A DNA stretch of 11,974 nt from CAYVOX01 sp964453035 (GCA_964453035.1 CAYVOX010000103.1:1-11974), one strand, 5' to 3'. Positions 1 to 6,834 are shown, counted from the first letter of the stretch. Notes: generated by a model not told the origin, from the letters alone. A program made the numbers and translations.

Positions 1-938
1 CCAAGAACGACCTCATCACGCCCGTCGTCATCCACATCCGCCGAATGCATTCCGTGCGCCCCCTGGCTGCGGATAATCGGTTCTTCCTCATCTCCCTCCC
101 ATCGCCACAATCGTTTGAGGATATTGTCGTGGTACTGATACGCATCGAGTACCATCAATTTGTATGTTCCCCGAGCCACAAGAAGACACGGCGTCTTGCC
201 GTCGAGAAATGCCACGCCCATCTGGTTACGGTTGATCCGATTGTAATCGCCCAGTCGCGGATCGCGCGCGGGCCATTCTGCTCGCGTGATCTCCTTGCCC
301 GTCATCCCGTCCAAAATCGACACCCACTCGAGCCCGCTCCTCACTCGCCCGTCTGTCTCGCGTGCGTCCTTCGGACCCGTCTTGACGGCCACCTCCGCCT
401 TGCCGTCGCCGTCGAAGTCGAACACCACAAACGGCGAATACCAGATCCCTGGTTCAATCCCCGGCCCCAGATCGACCTGCCACAAAAATTTTCCGTCGCT
501 GCGATAGGCCTCCAGTTTGTAGGTCAATCCACTTGTATTAGGCCTCCCCGCAGGATCGATCCCTTCCAGTGGTTGTTTGATCACAAAGTCATATGCCCCA
601 TCCCCATCCAGATCCCCCACACCCATTCGCTGCGGCCGATAATTCCCCTGCAGTTTGATCGAGCGGAAATTCCTTGTCCCTGTTCCCCCTTTCAATACCA
701 CATCCGCCACCGGTGAGATCTCTTTGCCTTCCACTACTGGGCGGAGTTGATATACGATATCTGACCCGGATATCTCGGTCGGGATTTTCGCATCGATAAA
801 ATCCGTCGTCGCGGAAATCGGCTCGGTGTTGAGCTTTTCGGCTCTATCGCCCGCCGCGCGATACACGTTGAACGCAACCTGAGACGGATCGCCCTTGAGC
901 ATTCGCCAACTCAGATACACCTTCCCAGTCGCCAGTCC
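1..938 (-). CDS. Rhamnogalacturonan lyase, family PL11, internal fragment (both ends missing)
   Basis: An open minus-strand frame of about 310 codons runs without a stop to the left edge, and the last complete codon covers positions 3-5. The translation starts near TGKVYLSWRMLKGDPSQVAF, matching the N-terminal beta domain of PL11 lyases. The beta-propeller calcium repeats follow: VGDLDGDGAYDFVIK, VVFDFDGDGKAEVAVKTG and MHSADVDDDGRDEVVLG. PL11 enzymes cleave the rhamnose-galacturonate backbone of pectin rhamnogalacturonan I by beta-elimination and use calcium. Full members are about 600 residues, so roughly half is present. The signal peptide and start codon are missing because the frame enters directly from the truncated tail-tube gene in another frame. 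Glycine codon use differs from the neighbouring sheath gene: GGG is about half by hand count here and about a fifth there. The family call is firm; whether this is a gene remnant or one side of a misassembly is not settled. Confidence 0.85.
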
Positions 939-1156
939 ATATTGCTCGTGATTCCGCGCTTCAGGGTGATGTTCTCCCACTTCAACCGTCCGGGCATCTT
1001 CAGCACAACTTCCTGGCCTTTTTCTGTGATAACCTTATGCTCTATCACCTCATGTTCCGAGCCTAAACCAGAGCATTCGGTAAAGTACCCCTTGATTGTG
1101 CCCTGCAAATCAACGGCAAAGTGAAATCCAACCAACGGATCTTCTCTTGTCGCCAT
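911..1156 (-). CDS. Contractile injection system tail-tube protein (gp19/Pvc1-like), C-terminally truncated
   Basis: This would form the inner tube of the injection system, which is propelled through the target when the sheath contracts. The N-terminal residues 1-74 are typical of T4 gp19-like tube proteins: MATREDPLVGFHFAVDLQG, then TECSGLGSEHEVIEH, then PGRLKWENITLKRGIT. Complete tubes are roughly 145-150 residues. Here the homology ends at residue 74 and is followed by seven unrelated residues encoded by the joined lyase sequence. The product is 81 residues and lacks the second half of the beta-barrel, so it is very unlikely to polymerise. The start is secured by AGGAGAT at 1161-1167, four bases upstream of the ATG. 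It lies 33 bp downstream of the sheath stop, the standard sheath-tube order. The identity is secure; the state of the gene depends on whether the junction is real. Confidence 0.85.
   Translation of the reverse strand: MATREDPLVGFHFAVDLQGTIKGYFTECSGLGSEHEVIEHKVITEKGQEVVLKMPGRLKWENITLKRGITSNMDWRLGRCI
930..940. other. Junction between eCIS tail-tube gene and PL11 lyase fragment
   Basis: Tail-tube similarity runs on the minus strand up to the residues TSNMD, whose last codon covers 935-937. Family members continue here with a tryptophan-rich stretch and about 70 more residues. Instead, PL11-like sequence begins at once (codons for LATGKVYLSW, reading down from 935) in a different frame. The tube frame then reads only WRLGRCI before a TGA at 911-913. 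There is no insertion-sequence end, target duplication or long repeat at the join. The sequence therefore shows a blunt join of two unrelated genes. A misassembly and a genuine deletion are both possible. Confidence 0.8.
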
Positions 1157-1160
1157 TTTT

Positions 1161-1168
1161 ATCTCCTT
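1161..1168 (-). promoter_or_regulatory. Ribosome binding site of the tail-tube gene
   Basis: On the minus strand AAGGAGAT lies directly upstream of the ATG at 1154-1156. It is a strong Shine-Dalgarno sequence, fitting the high tube copy number expected in an eCIS particle. It shows that the start side of the broken gene is intact. Confidence 0.7.
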
Positions 1169-1189
1169 TTATTCTCCGTTTACATTCCG

Positions 1190-2719
1190 TTATGCTTCTG
1201 CGTTGGCCCCAGCCCACTGGCTGATGCGGAAGATGACAAACTCGGCAGGCTTAACAGGAGCCAGCCCAACTTCAATGATGAGCTGCCCCAGGTCGCGAAT
1301 TTCTTTCGGGTTCAGTTCTTCATCGCATTTGACGTAAAATGCGCTTTCTGGCGTGTTCCCAAACAGCGCTCCGCTCCGCCAGATGACCCTCAGGAACGAA
1401 GAGACATCTCGCAGTACTTTGGCCCACAAAGTTGAATCGTTCGGTTCAAACACCACCCAGCTCAAACCGGCATCCATCGAAGCTTCCACCAGAATAAACA
1501 ACCGGCGCACATTGATATACCTCCAGGAACCGTCGCTGCTCAATGTGCGAGCCCCCCACACGCGGATACCCCGCGCCGGGAAGGAGCGAATGCAGTTCAC
1601 CCCGATTGGATTCAGCGTATCCTGTTCACCCTTGCTCAGGCTGATGGCCAGGTTCACGGCACCCAACACAACTTCATTGGCCGGAGCCTTATGCACCCCT
1701 CGTTCTGCATCCACCCGGTTAATGATTCCAACCACATGCCCGCTCGGTGGAATCAACTTTCGGGTGCTGCCAGTACCGCTCAGGTCAGCCACCTCGATCC
1801 ACGGGTAATACAGCGCCGCGTAAGAGCTGTCATAATTGACAAACTCGCGCCATTCCTTGGCCTGCTGCGCATTCAATCCCGGTGGTGTATCAAGGATGGC
1901 AAAACGGTAGCGCATCCGCTCGCAATGCGCAATCATCGCCGTCTGCGCCATCTTCACACGCATCTTGGCCTCTTCTGAGCCGTCATAACCCGCCATCACA
2001 TCCGGGCACAACAACAGGCGTACATCATCCAGTGCTTCAAGTCCACCCAGGCCTGTTCGCTCGCCGGCATCTCCCATGAAATCCTTGGCAGTCAATGGGC
2101 TGAAACCACCACCCGCCAGCGTATAGGAGCCATCCGCAGGCGCTCCACTGCCCACATCCACAATGGACACAGCGTCAAACACCGCATCCCCAACATACCC
2201 ATCACCCTTTTTCATCACCAGGTTAGCGCGGGTTTGCTTGCCAACCGTCAGCGTGAAACCTTCCTCGCCGCTGCCGGAAACAACCACCACCACGCCGTTT
2301 GCCAGAGGACCAGGGATCTTGGCAACTATTTTAAAACTCGTGCCCTTGGTCTTGGCTGACACTGCCACTTCTGCCGCTTTGATTCCGCTGTCCCCTTCCT
2401 TTACAGCCCTCAAGCTGGTGACGTAGCACGGTCCTCCGCCGTTCATGAAGTATCCATAAACAGCATCGGGCAGGTAGGCGCCCGCCACAAAATCACCAAA
2501 AATATCAGTGTATTGCGTCCAGCTTGTCACCAGAGTTGGCTTGTTCAATCGAGATTCAACCGCGCTTTTGGCTCCAGTACGGGCATCAATGGCTTTAATG
2601 CTGGCTTCGGCCGTGATGCCAACAAATGCCGCCGTGGAGGTTCCAACCGCTTGAATCGGCTTGGTGCCACGGTCCACTTCCTCTACGTACACTCCAGGTG
2701 AAGCATAGGATGTTGCCAT
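1190..2719 (-). CDS. Contractile tail sheath protein of an eCIS (Pvc2-like)
   Basis: The 509-residue product forms the outer contractile sheath around the inner tube. The N terminus (SPGVYVEEVDRGTKPIQAVG, then TSTAAFVGITA) is the classic sheath signature used in inter-subunit linkage. The middle region (about residues 100-250) is variable and glycine-rich. The C-terminal half carries the conserved sheath core, including NPIGVNCIRSFPARGIRVWG, then RYINVRRLFILVEAS and IIEVGLAPVKPAEFVIFRIS. Its length fits single-sheath eCIS and phage sheath families. I chose the ATG at 2719 because TAAGGAG (2728-2734) sits eight bases upstream; the in-frame GTG at 2728 overlaps that site and is unlikely to be used. 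The tube gene follows 33 bp downstream, and the DUF4255 gene lies about 110 bp upstream. Only one sheath is present in the window. No frameshift or odd residue was seen. Confidence 0.95.
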   Translation of the reverse strand: MATSYASPGVYVEEVDRGTKPIQAVGTSTAAFVGITAEASIKAIDARTGAKSAVESRLNKPTLVTSWTQYTDIFGDFVAGAYLPDAVYGYFMNGGGPCYVTSLRAVKEGDSGIKAAEVAVSAKTKGTSFKIVAKIPGPLANGVVVVVSGSGEEGFTLTVGKQTRANLVMKKGDGYVGDAVFDAVSIVDVGSGAPADGSYTLAGGGFSPLTAKDFMGDAGERTGLGGLEALDDVRLLLCPDVMAGYDGSEEAKMRVKMAQTAMIAHCERMRYRFAILDTPPGLNAQQAKEWREFVNYDSSYAALYYPWIEVADLSGTGSTRKLIPPSGHVVGIINRVDAERGVHKAPANEVVLGAVNLAISLSKGEQDTLNPIGVNCIRSFPARGIRVWGARTLSSDGSWRYINVRRLFILVEASMDAGLSWVVFEPNDSTLWAKVLRDVSSFLRVIWRSGALFGNTPESAFYVKCDEELNPKEIRDLGQLIIEVGLAPVKPAEFVIFRISQWAGANAEA

Positions 2720-2724
2720 AAGTC

Positions 2725-2808
2725 TCACTCCTTATCAAAAGTTGATCTGGATTTGCTTAATGCCTCTTTCAACGGTAGAGTTGTCGAAATTGCGCTGTGT
2801 TCAATCAT
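2725..2808 (-). CDS. Possible 27-residue small ORF between Pvc16-like and sheath genes
   Basis: The 108-bp gap between the DUF4255 and sheath genes has its own strong Shine-Dalgarno, AAGGAGG at 2820-2826, just after the DUF4255 stop. An ATG at 2806-2808, eleven bases downstream of it, opens a frame beginning MIEHSAISTTLPLKEALSKS. This ends at the TGA at 2725-2727, and its final codons make up the sheath ribosome binding site. A second ATG at 2813-2815, four bases from the site, would give only four codons. The peptide is polar, with no membrane segment or recognisable motif. It may be a real small protein, a leader that couples sheath translation, or chance. I do not recognise a family. Confidence 0.3.
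   Translation of the reverse strand: MIEHSAISTTLPLKEALSKSRSTFDKE
2728..2734 (-). promoter_or_regulatory. Ribosome binding site that fixes the sheath start
   Basis: The minus strand reads TAAGGAG, then eight bases, then ATG at 2717-2719. This favours the product starting MATSYASPGVY over a GTG start three codons earlier. The site also forms the last codons of the possible 27-codon ORF upstream, so the two could be translationally coupled. Confidence 0.65.
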
Positions 2809-2819
2809 TCCGCATAATT

Positions 2820-2826
2820 CCTCCTT
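2820..2826 (-). promoter_or_regulatory. Orphan strong Shine-Dalgarno upstream of the sheath leader
   Basis: AAGGAGG on the minus strand is an almost full anti-SD match placed about 100 bases before the sheath start, too far to serve the sheath. Two short frames start nearby, at 2815 and 2808. It suggests that something in this leader is translated. Confidence 0.45.
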
Positions 2827-2827
2827 G

Positions 2828-3685
2828 CTAAACTTCCAGGTCTAGCGTTTCGCTGCCCGGGGGTAATGTAATTTTCTTTTCAACCGGCTTTCCATCCTCC
2901 AGCCATGCCACCAGCACATATTCACCCGGTGGCACACTGCCAAGGGTGTATCTACCCTCCGTATCCGTTGTTGTGAAAAGCCCCGTTCCCTTGATGGCTA
3001 CCTGGCTCCCTGCCACCGGTGCCTTGTTCCGCTTCTGTCGGACAGTTCCCCCAAAAAAAACAAATTCATGCGCATTTATATCCGGCACCAGTGATTCTTC
3101 CCTCGGCAAAGTAAGCGTCTGCCCGGTACGCATCGTCAAGGTCCGCACCACCGGTCCGCTCACTTCCACCCACGGATCGATTGAAACCGTCACAATAAAT
3201 GGAATACTAGGCCGCATTTCGTTATCCAATGAGCTCCACACCTCAGCCGGATTGGTCAGTTTATCGTGGCTGGCTAACCTCGCCTGGATATCAAATGGTT
3301 GCGCTTTGAGTAATCCCACCAGTTTGTCCTGCGGGATAACCGGAAAGCGGAATAAAACCATCATGCTCCGGCTTAACAGCCGGTGCTCATCTTCAGCCTC
3401 TGCCGCCCAGCAGGTCAACATGTAATAACAGTCCACCCTGAAAGGCGTGCGCTTAAGCCGCGCCTGGTTCTCACCCGGAACGGCATCTGGCATCCGTTCC
3501 CACTGGTGCTGGCGCAACGCTACGTTTTCGCGCAGGTCGTACATGAATAGGTTAATCGTCGGGCGCGATAATCTGGAGCTCCATTCTCGCTTGGGTAAAT
3601 CAAAACTGATCCCGATCTCCCCGTTCTTAATAGGGATTTCGTTGACTAATAGTTGTCGAATCGACTCATCCAGGTCAGCGATCAT
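2828..3685 (-). CDS. DUF4255 (Pvc16-like) sheath-cap/terminator protein with C-terminal carboxypeptidase-regulatory-like domain
   Basis: The 285-residue protein carries an N-terminal DUF4255 domain (about residues 1-180). Recognisable stretches are MIADLDESIRQLL, RPTINLFMYDLRENVALR and FRVDCYYMLTCWA. In characterised eCIS, Pvc16 proteins cap the distal end of the tube and sheath. Residues about 208-285 form a separate beta-sandwich of the carboxypeptidase-regulatory type (GTVRQ, then GLFTTTDTEGRYTLGSVPPG, then EYVLVAW). This domain may add a surface-exposed decoration at the particle end. The start codon overlaps the stop of the upstream DUF4157 gene by four bases (ATGA), implying translational coupling. 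A run of eight A bases (3053-3060, plus strand) sits in the linker, but the frame stays intact across it. The DUF4255 assignment is strong; the cap role is inferred from the family. Confidence 0.88.
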   Translation of the reverse strand: MIADLDESIRQLLVNEIPIKNGEIGISFDLPKREWSSRLSRPTINLFMYDLRENVALRQHQWERMPDAVPGENQARLKRTPFRVDCYYMLTCWAAEAEDEHRLLSRSMMVLFRFPVIPQDKLVGLLKAQPFDIQARLASHDKLTNPAEVWSSLDNEMRPSIPFIVTVSIDPWVEVSGPVVRTLTMRTGQTLTLPREESLVPDINAHEFVFFGGTVRQKRNKAPVAGSQVAIKGTGLFTTTDTEGRYTLGSVPPGEYVLVAWLEDGKPVEKKITLPPGSETLDLEV

Positions 3686-4470
3686 TTGTCATCTTCTTCA
3701 ATATTTTGTTGATGGGATTTGCCCTCGCGCGCTCCTCCGACTGGCTCTTGCTCATCCTCGCTTGCGACAGACGGATTTGCATTTCCACGATGTTTTGCCT
3801 GAACTTTTTCGTCTTCTTCTTCACTTAATTCCTGTCTCCAAATCGAATCTGCTGTTATTTTTGTCTGCGCCTCTTCATCTTTATTTTCCATAAATTGGCT
3901 ATGCGCAGTATTTTCTTGACGTAGCGCTGCGCGCGCCACCTGGTCAGCCTGCTTCTCATAGGCATCATCCGGTTCGCCCACACTCAACGTCCCCCCGGGT
4001 TCAACGGCGGTGCCAGTCTGTTGAACAACGTGCGTTAATTCGTGCGCGATTAATTCCTTCCCCGCTGTTGATCCGGGTTCATATTGCCCCTGCTTAAAGA
4101 AAATGTCACTCCCCGTTGTAAACGCCGCCGAATTGAGCCCCTGGTTCAACCGGTCTGCCTGCGGTGAAGTGTGCACCTGCACCCGGCTGAAATCATGACC
4201 CATTGCAGTGCTCATTTCTTTTTGAATGCCCGTATCCAGGCTCAAGCCATGCCCGCGCTCGCCATGAATTGCCTTGCTGGTTTCATCGTCCAGTTCACCC
4301 GCATTCCCGCTCCCTTTTACCAGCCGCTGAACAGCGCGGTTGCCAATCTGGTGATGCAGCGCCAGAATCAACGGCTCTGCCGGCACGTTCCGCTCAGTCA
4401 GTCCTCGCTCGTTTTCCTCTGGTTTGCGGGCTTTTTTCCGCAGCTCATCTGCCGTGTGATTCGCGCTCAT
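3682..4470 (-). CDS. eCIS core protein with DUF4157 putative metallopeptidase domain and acidic disordered tail
   Basis: The 262-residue protein has three parts. Residues about 40-52 hold HQIGNRAVQRLV, a short motif common in DUF4157 proteins. Residues about 70-185 form the DUF4157 domain, with the zinc-binding type motif HELTH (H143, E144, H147) in IAHELTHVVQQTG. A downstream DDAYEKQADQVA segment offers E172 as a possible third ligand. Residues about 190-262 are low complexity, rich in E, D, K and Q, and probably disordered. DUF4157 is the hallmark 'eCIS core' domain, found either alone or fused to toxins. Here no toxin domain is visible, so it may be a processing peptidase, chaperone or cargo-loading factor. 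It begins 26 bp after the ATPase stop, with only a modest ribosome site (GGGTG). It overlaps the DUF4255 gene by four bases. Catalytic activity is inferred from the motif only. Confidence 0.88.
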   Translation of the reverse strand: MSANHTADELRKKARKPEENERGLTERNVPAEPLILALHHQIGNRAVQRLVKGSGNAGELDDETSKAIHGERGHGLSLDTGIQKEMSTAMGHDFSRVQVHTSPQADRLNQGLNSAAFTTGSDIFFKQGQYEPGSTAGKELIAHELTHVVQQTGTAVEPGGTLSVGEPDDAYEKQADQVARAALRQENTAHSQFMENKDEEAQTKITADSIWRQELSEEEDEKVQAKHRGNANPSVASEDEQEPVGGAREGKSHQQNIEEDDK

Positions 4471-4496
4471 TCACACCCTTTCTAAACTACGCAGTT

Positions 4497-6656
4497 CTAC
4501 AAAAAATCTGTCTCAGTGGTCAGTCTGCCCATTTTTTGAAGTTCTCGCCGCGTACCGTGCAGAATGTGCGACATATGCACAACCCCACCATCCGCTGCTG
4601 CTAGGTATGCTGCATTGACAATGATATTGCGGATATTCCCTCCTGCCAGCCTGAATCGCCTGGCCAGCAGTTCGAAATTGATATCCTCACCCCTTGGAAT
4701 TCCCGGTGGAAAAATGGTTTTCCAGATTTGCAACCGGTAAGGTTCATCCGGGAACGGGAAATCAACCGCAAATTGCAGCCGCCGTGTAAAAGCCTCATCC
4801 AGATTCGCCCGCATATTGGTCGCCAGGATGGTTACACCGTTATACGCCTCCATGCGCTGAAGCAGGAAACTAATTTCAATGTTTGCATAGCGGTCGTGCG
4901 CATCTTTCACTTCCGAGCGTTTACCAAACAATGCATCCGCTTCATCAAAAAAAAGGATCGAATTACTGGTCTCAGCCTCAACAAAAATCCGTTCCAGGTT
5001 TTTCTCTGTCTCCCCAATGTATTTGCTCACAACCGTCGAAAGGTCAATCTTATACAGGTCCAATCCCAGTTCTCGAGACAAAATTCCCGCCGACATTGTC
5101 TTGCCAGTTCCCGGTGGCCCCGCAAACAGAACAGTCACACCCCGGTTAGGCGCCAGCTTCTGCCCCACGCCCCATTCATCCAGAACCAACGGCCTCGATT
5201 TGACAGTGTTCAATATCTCTTTCAGCAGTTCCAGAGAATCTTCAGGCAGCACCAGGTCTTCCCAGCCAAATTCCGTGCGGATCTTCCGTGCCAGCCCGGC
5301 TAGCCGCGGATTGGAATGTTCGCGTGCGGCTGCAAATAATGCTTCCAGACTCAGGTGTTCCCCTCGCTGCGCCGCGTCATCCCTGGCACTGGCCACCGCA
5401 TCTCGAATTTGACCGGATGTCAGCAGAAATTGCCCTGCCAGGCTTTGAAATTCCTTCTGATCGCTTATTTGTGTGTTATTGACAAAAAACGTCCAGAATC
5501 CCAACCGTTTCCGGTAATCCGGTATTGGAAAGTCAAACCAGGCAATGTTGCGCTCTCGATGAATTCCACTGGGCACCCAGCTCTTAACCCCTGAAAGAAT
5601 AACCGTTTCAGGATAGGCCAGAATTTTTTCCAATATCAGTTGAGCCATCCTGTCATCTTCCAGACAAGTATCCCAACCCAATACCGCCGGGATCGCATCA
5701 TTAAGCCGGCAGTCCCGCATTAATTCCAGCAGGTTCGCTCTGGTTACTCCCTCATCCTCTCCGCGCTTATTAAAGTCAAGGCAAAAAACTGGCTTTTTGA
5801 GCTCGGTGGCAATTGCGCTCAACGCAGAGTGCTTTCGCGACTCATCAACCCCCGTGAACACCACCGCCGGGCGATCCTTTCCAATTGCCCCCAGCGCCTC
5901 CCACAATTCATCCGGGATGGCCCATGCCTCAATCCCTTGCCCTGTTTCTACGCGCCGCAAAAAAGACGCGATCGATGGTGAAGGCTGGTATTGATCAAGC
6001 AGCCATGCATAAACAGGCTCTTCTACTCCCAGCGGTCGGTTCAGCAAGCCTTCCTTCTCATAACTCTCCCTGGCTTTGTGTATGAGCTGGTTTTTGAATA
6101 GCCGAGCGTAATCTTGAAAATACTTAAGCTTAGCGTACCGTTCCGTACCGGGAGGGCATAACAGGTTCAGAACTAGGTTAACTGTGGGTCTTTTGCGGGT
6201 CACGTCATCTTGAAGATACCCAAACAACCGCTCATACCTCAGGTCAAGCAACGGCGCCATCGCAATCATAAAAACATCGCGCTCAAACGCATCCAGCCTA
6301 AAAACGGCTTCCATGTGCCTCAGGCGCAGCTGTACCCCCTGGCTTAAAGCCTCATGCTCAACCTCTTTGATTGCCCTGCTGATTTTCTCTAGCGCGCGAT
6401 TAAATTCATCCGCTGATTCGCTCGTCTCACTATCACCCTGTCCCCATCCAGTAGCGAGCGGTCTCTCAAGTAAAGCGTCAATTTCCGCGTCTGAGATATA
6501 TAACCCCCGGTAAACGTCTTCATCATCCTGCCCCGCAGAACGCCAATGCTGCACCTGCCGCTCGATCAGGATATCTAAACGCGCAAACTCCAACCGGATT
6601 AACTTGAGGTTAAATGCGGAAAGGTCTGGTTCATTTATTACACCGGTTCTCGCCAT
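4497..6656 (-). CDS. AAA+ ATPase of the eCIS (Pvc15-like), with degenerate first and active second ATPase domain
   Basis: This 719-residue protein is first in the operon. Residues 1-260 are mostly helical and lack a recognised motif. Residues about 262-395 look like an inactivated AAA module: VVFTGVDESRKHSAL occupies the Walker A place without GK(S/T), and AVLGWDT sits where Walker B would be. Residues about 465-719 form a complete AAA+ domain. It has Walker A GPPGTGKT (513-520), Walker B ILFFDEAD (567-574), sensor 1 ATN (612-614), arginine finger RR (625-626) and a C-terminal lid with GGNIRNII. Such ATPases are constant members of eCIS loci and are linked to effector loading or assembly in the producing cell's cytoplasm. 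The start ATG at 6654-6656 has only a weak ribosome site (AAGG, about ten bases upstream). A T8 run in Walker B (plus-strand 4947-4954) does not break the frame. Confidence 0.93.
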   Translation of the reverse strand: MARTGVINEPDLSAFNLKLIRLEFARLDILIERQVQHWRSAGQDDEDVYRGLYISDAEIDALLERPLATGWGQGDSETSESADEFNRALEKISRAIKEVEHEALSQGVQLRLRHMEAVFRLDAFERDVFMIAMAPLLDLRYERLFGYLQDDVTRKRPTVNLVLNLLCPPGTERYAKLKYFQDYARLFKNQLIHKARESYEKEGLLNRPLGVEEPVYAWLLDQYQPSPSIASFLRRVETGQGIEAWAIPDELWEALGAIGKDRPAVVFTGVDESRKHSALSAIATELKKPVFCLDFNKRGEDEGVTRANLLELMRDCRLNDAIPAVLGWDTCLEDDRMAQLILEKILAYPETVILSGVKSWVPSGIHRERNIAWFDFPIPDYRKRLGFWTFFVNNTQISDQKEFQSLAGQFLLTSGQIRDAVASARDDAAQRGEHLSLEALFAAAREHSNPRLAGLARKIRTEFGWEDLVLPEDSLELLKEILNTVKSRPLVLDEWGVGQKLAPNRGVTVLFAGPPGTGKTMSAGILSRELGLDLYKIDLSTVVSKYIGETEKNLERIFVEAETSNSILFFDEADALFGKRSEVKDAHDRYANIEISFLLQRMEAYNGVTILATNMRANLDEAFTRRLQFAVDFPFPDEPYRLQIWKTIFPPGIPRGEDINFELLARRFRLAGGNIRNIIVNAAYLAAADGGVVHMSHILHGTRRELQKMGRLTTETDFL

Positions 6657-6709
6657 AAACTACCGCCTTCATCATCTTGACCGGTACAATAACGACACCA
6701 TTAAACAGA

Positions 6710-6735
6710 GATAAAATCATTATAGAGATTTTATC
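6710..6735. promoter_or_regulatory. Perfect inverted repeat centred on the eCIS -10 box (candidate operator)
   Basis: The arms GATAAAATC (6710-6718) and GATTTTATC (6727-6735) are exact reverse complements separated by eight bases, which include the TATAAT box. A dimeric protein bound here would block RNA polymerase, so a repressor site is the natural reading. The outer GAT/ATC ends loosely recall Fur-type boxes, but the match is too weak to name a regulator. No regulator gene lies in the window. Confidence 0.6.
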
Positions 6736-6747
6736 AATTTATGTCAA
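6719..6747 (-). promoter_or_regulatory. Exact-consensus sigma70-type promoter of the eCIS operon
   Basis: Read on the minus strand, TTGACA (6742-6747) and TATAAT (6719-6724) are separated by exactly 17 bases (6725-6741). This is a perfect match to the housekeeping consensus in both boxes and spacing. Transcription would start near 6712, giving a leader of about 55 bases before the ATPase ATG at 6656. Such a strong core promoter would be expected to need repression, and an inverted repeat overlaps its -10 box. Confidence 0.85.
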
Positions 6748-6834
6748 TTTTTCCGCTCATCATCAATCAAAAATCGACCTGAACTATGGATTTGCTTTCC
6801 GCGCGGTTTATTAATTCCAACTCTGCCCTACGCT

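Noticed and set aside
45..716. Long plus-strand open frame of 223 codons
   Set aside because: It is the antisense of the PL11 lyase fragment, whose minus-strand reading carries clear calcium-binding repeats. The plus-strand translation has no family resemblance.
930..940. Insertion sequence or attachment site at the tube/lyase junction
   Set aside because: No terminal inverted repeat, target duplication, integrase or tRNA end is present; the sequence only shows a blunt join.
3053..3060. A8 homopolymer in the DUF4255 gene as a possible frameshift, and a similar run at 4947-4954 in the ATPase Walker B
   Set aside because: Conserved residues continue in the same frame on both sides in each case, so the reading frames are intact.
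4203..4604. Plus-strand open frame of 133 codons across the eCIS core/ATPase boundary
   Set aside because: It lies antisense to two well-supported genes, has no ribosome site, and its product shows no recognisable motif.
6710..6735. Palindrome as a Fur or ArgR box
   Set aside because: Only the outer GAT/ATC ends recall a Fur box, and the core does not match either consensus, so no named regulator is assigned.
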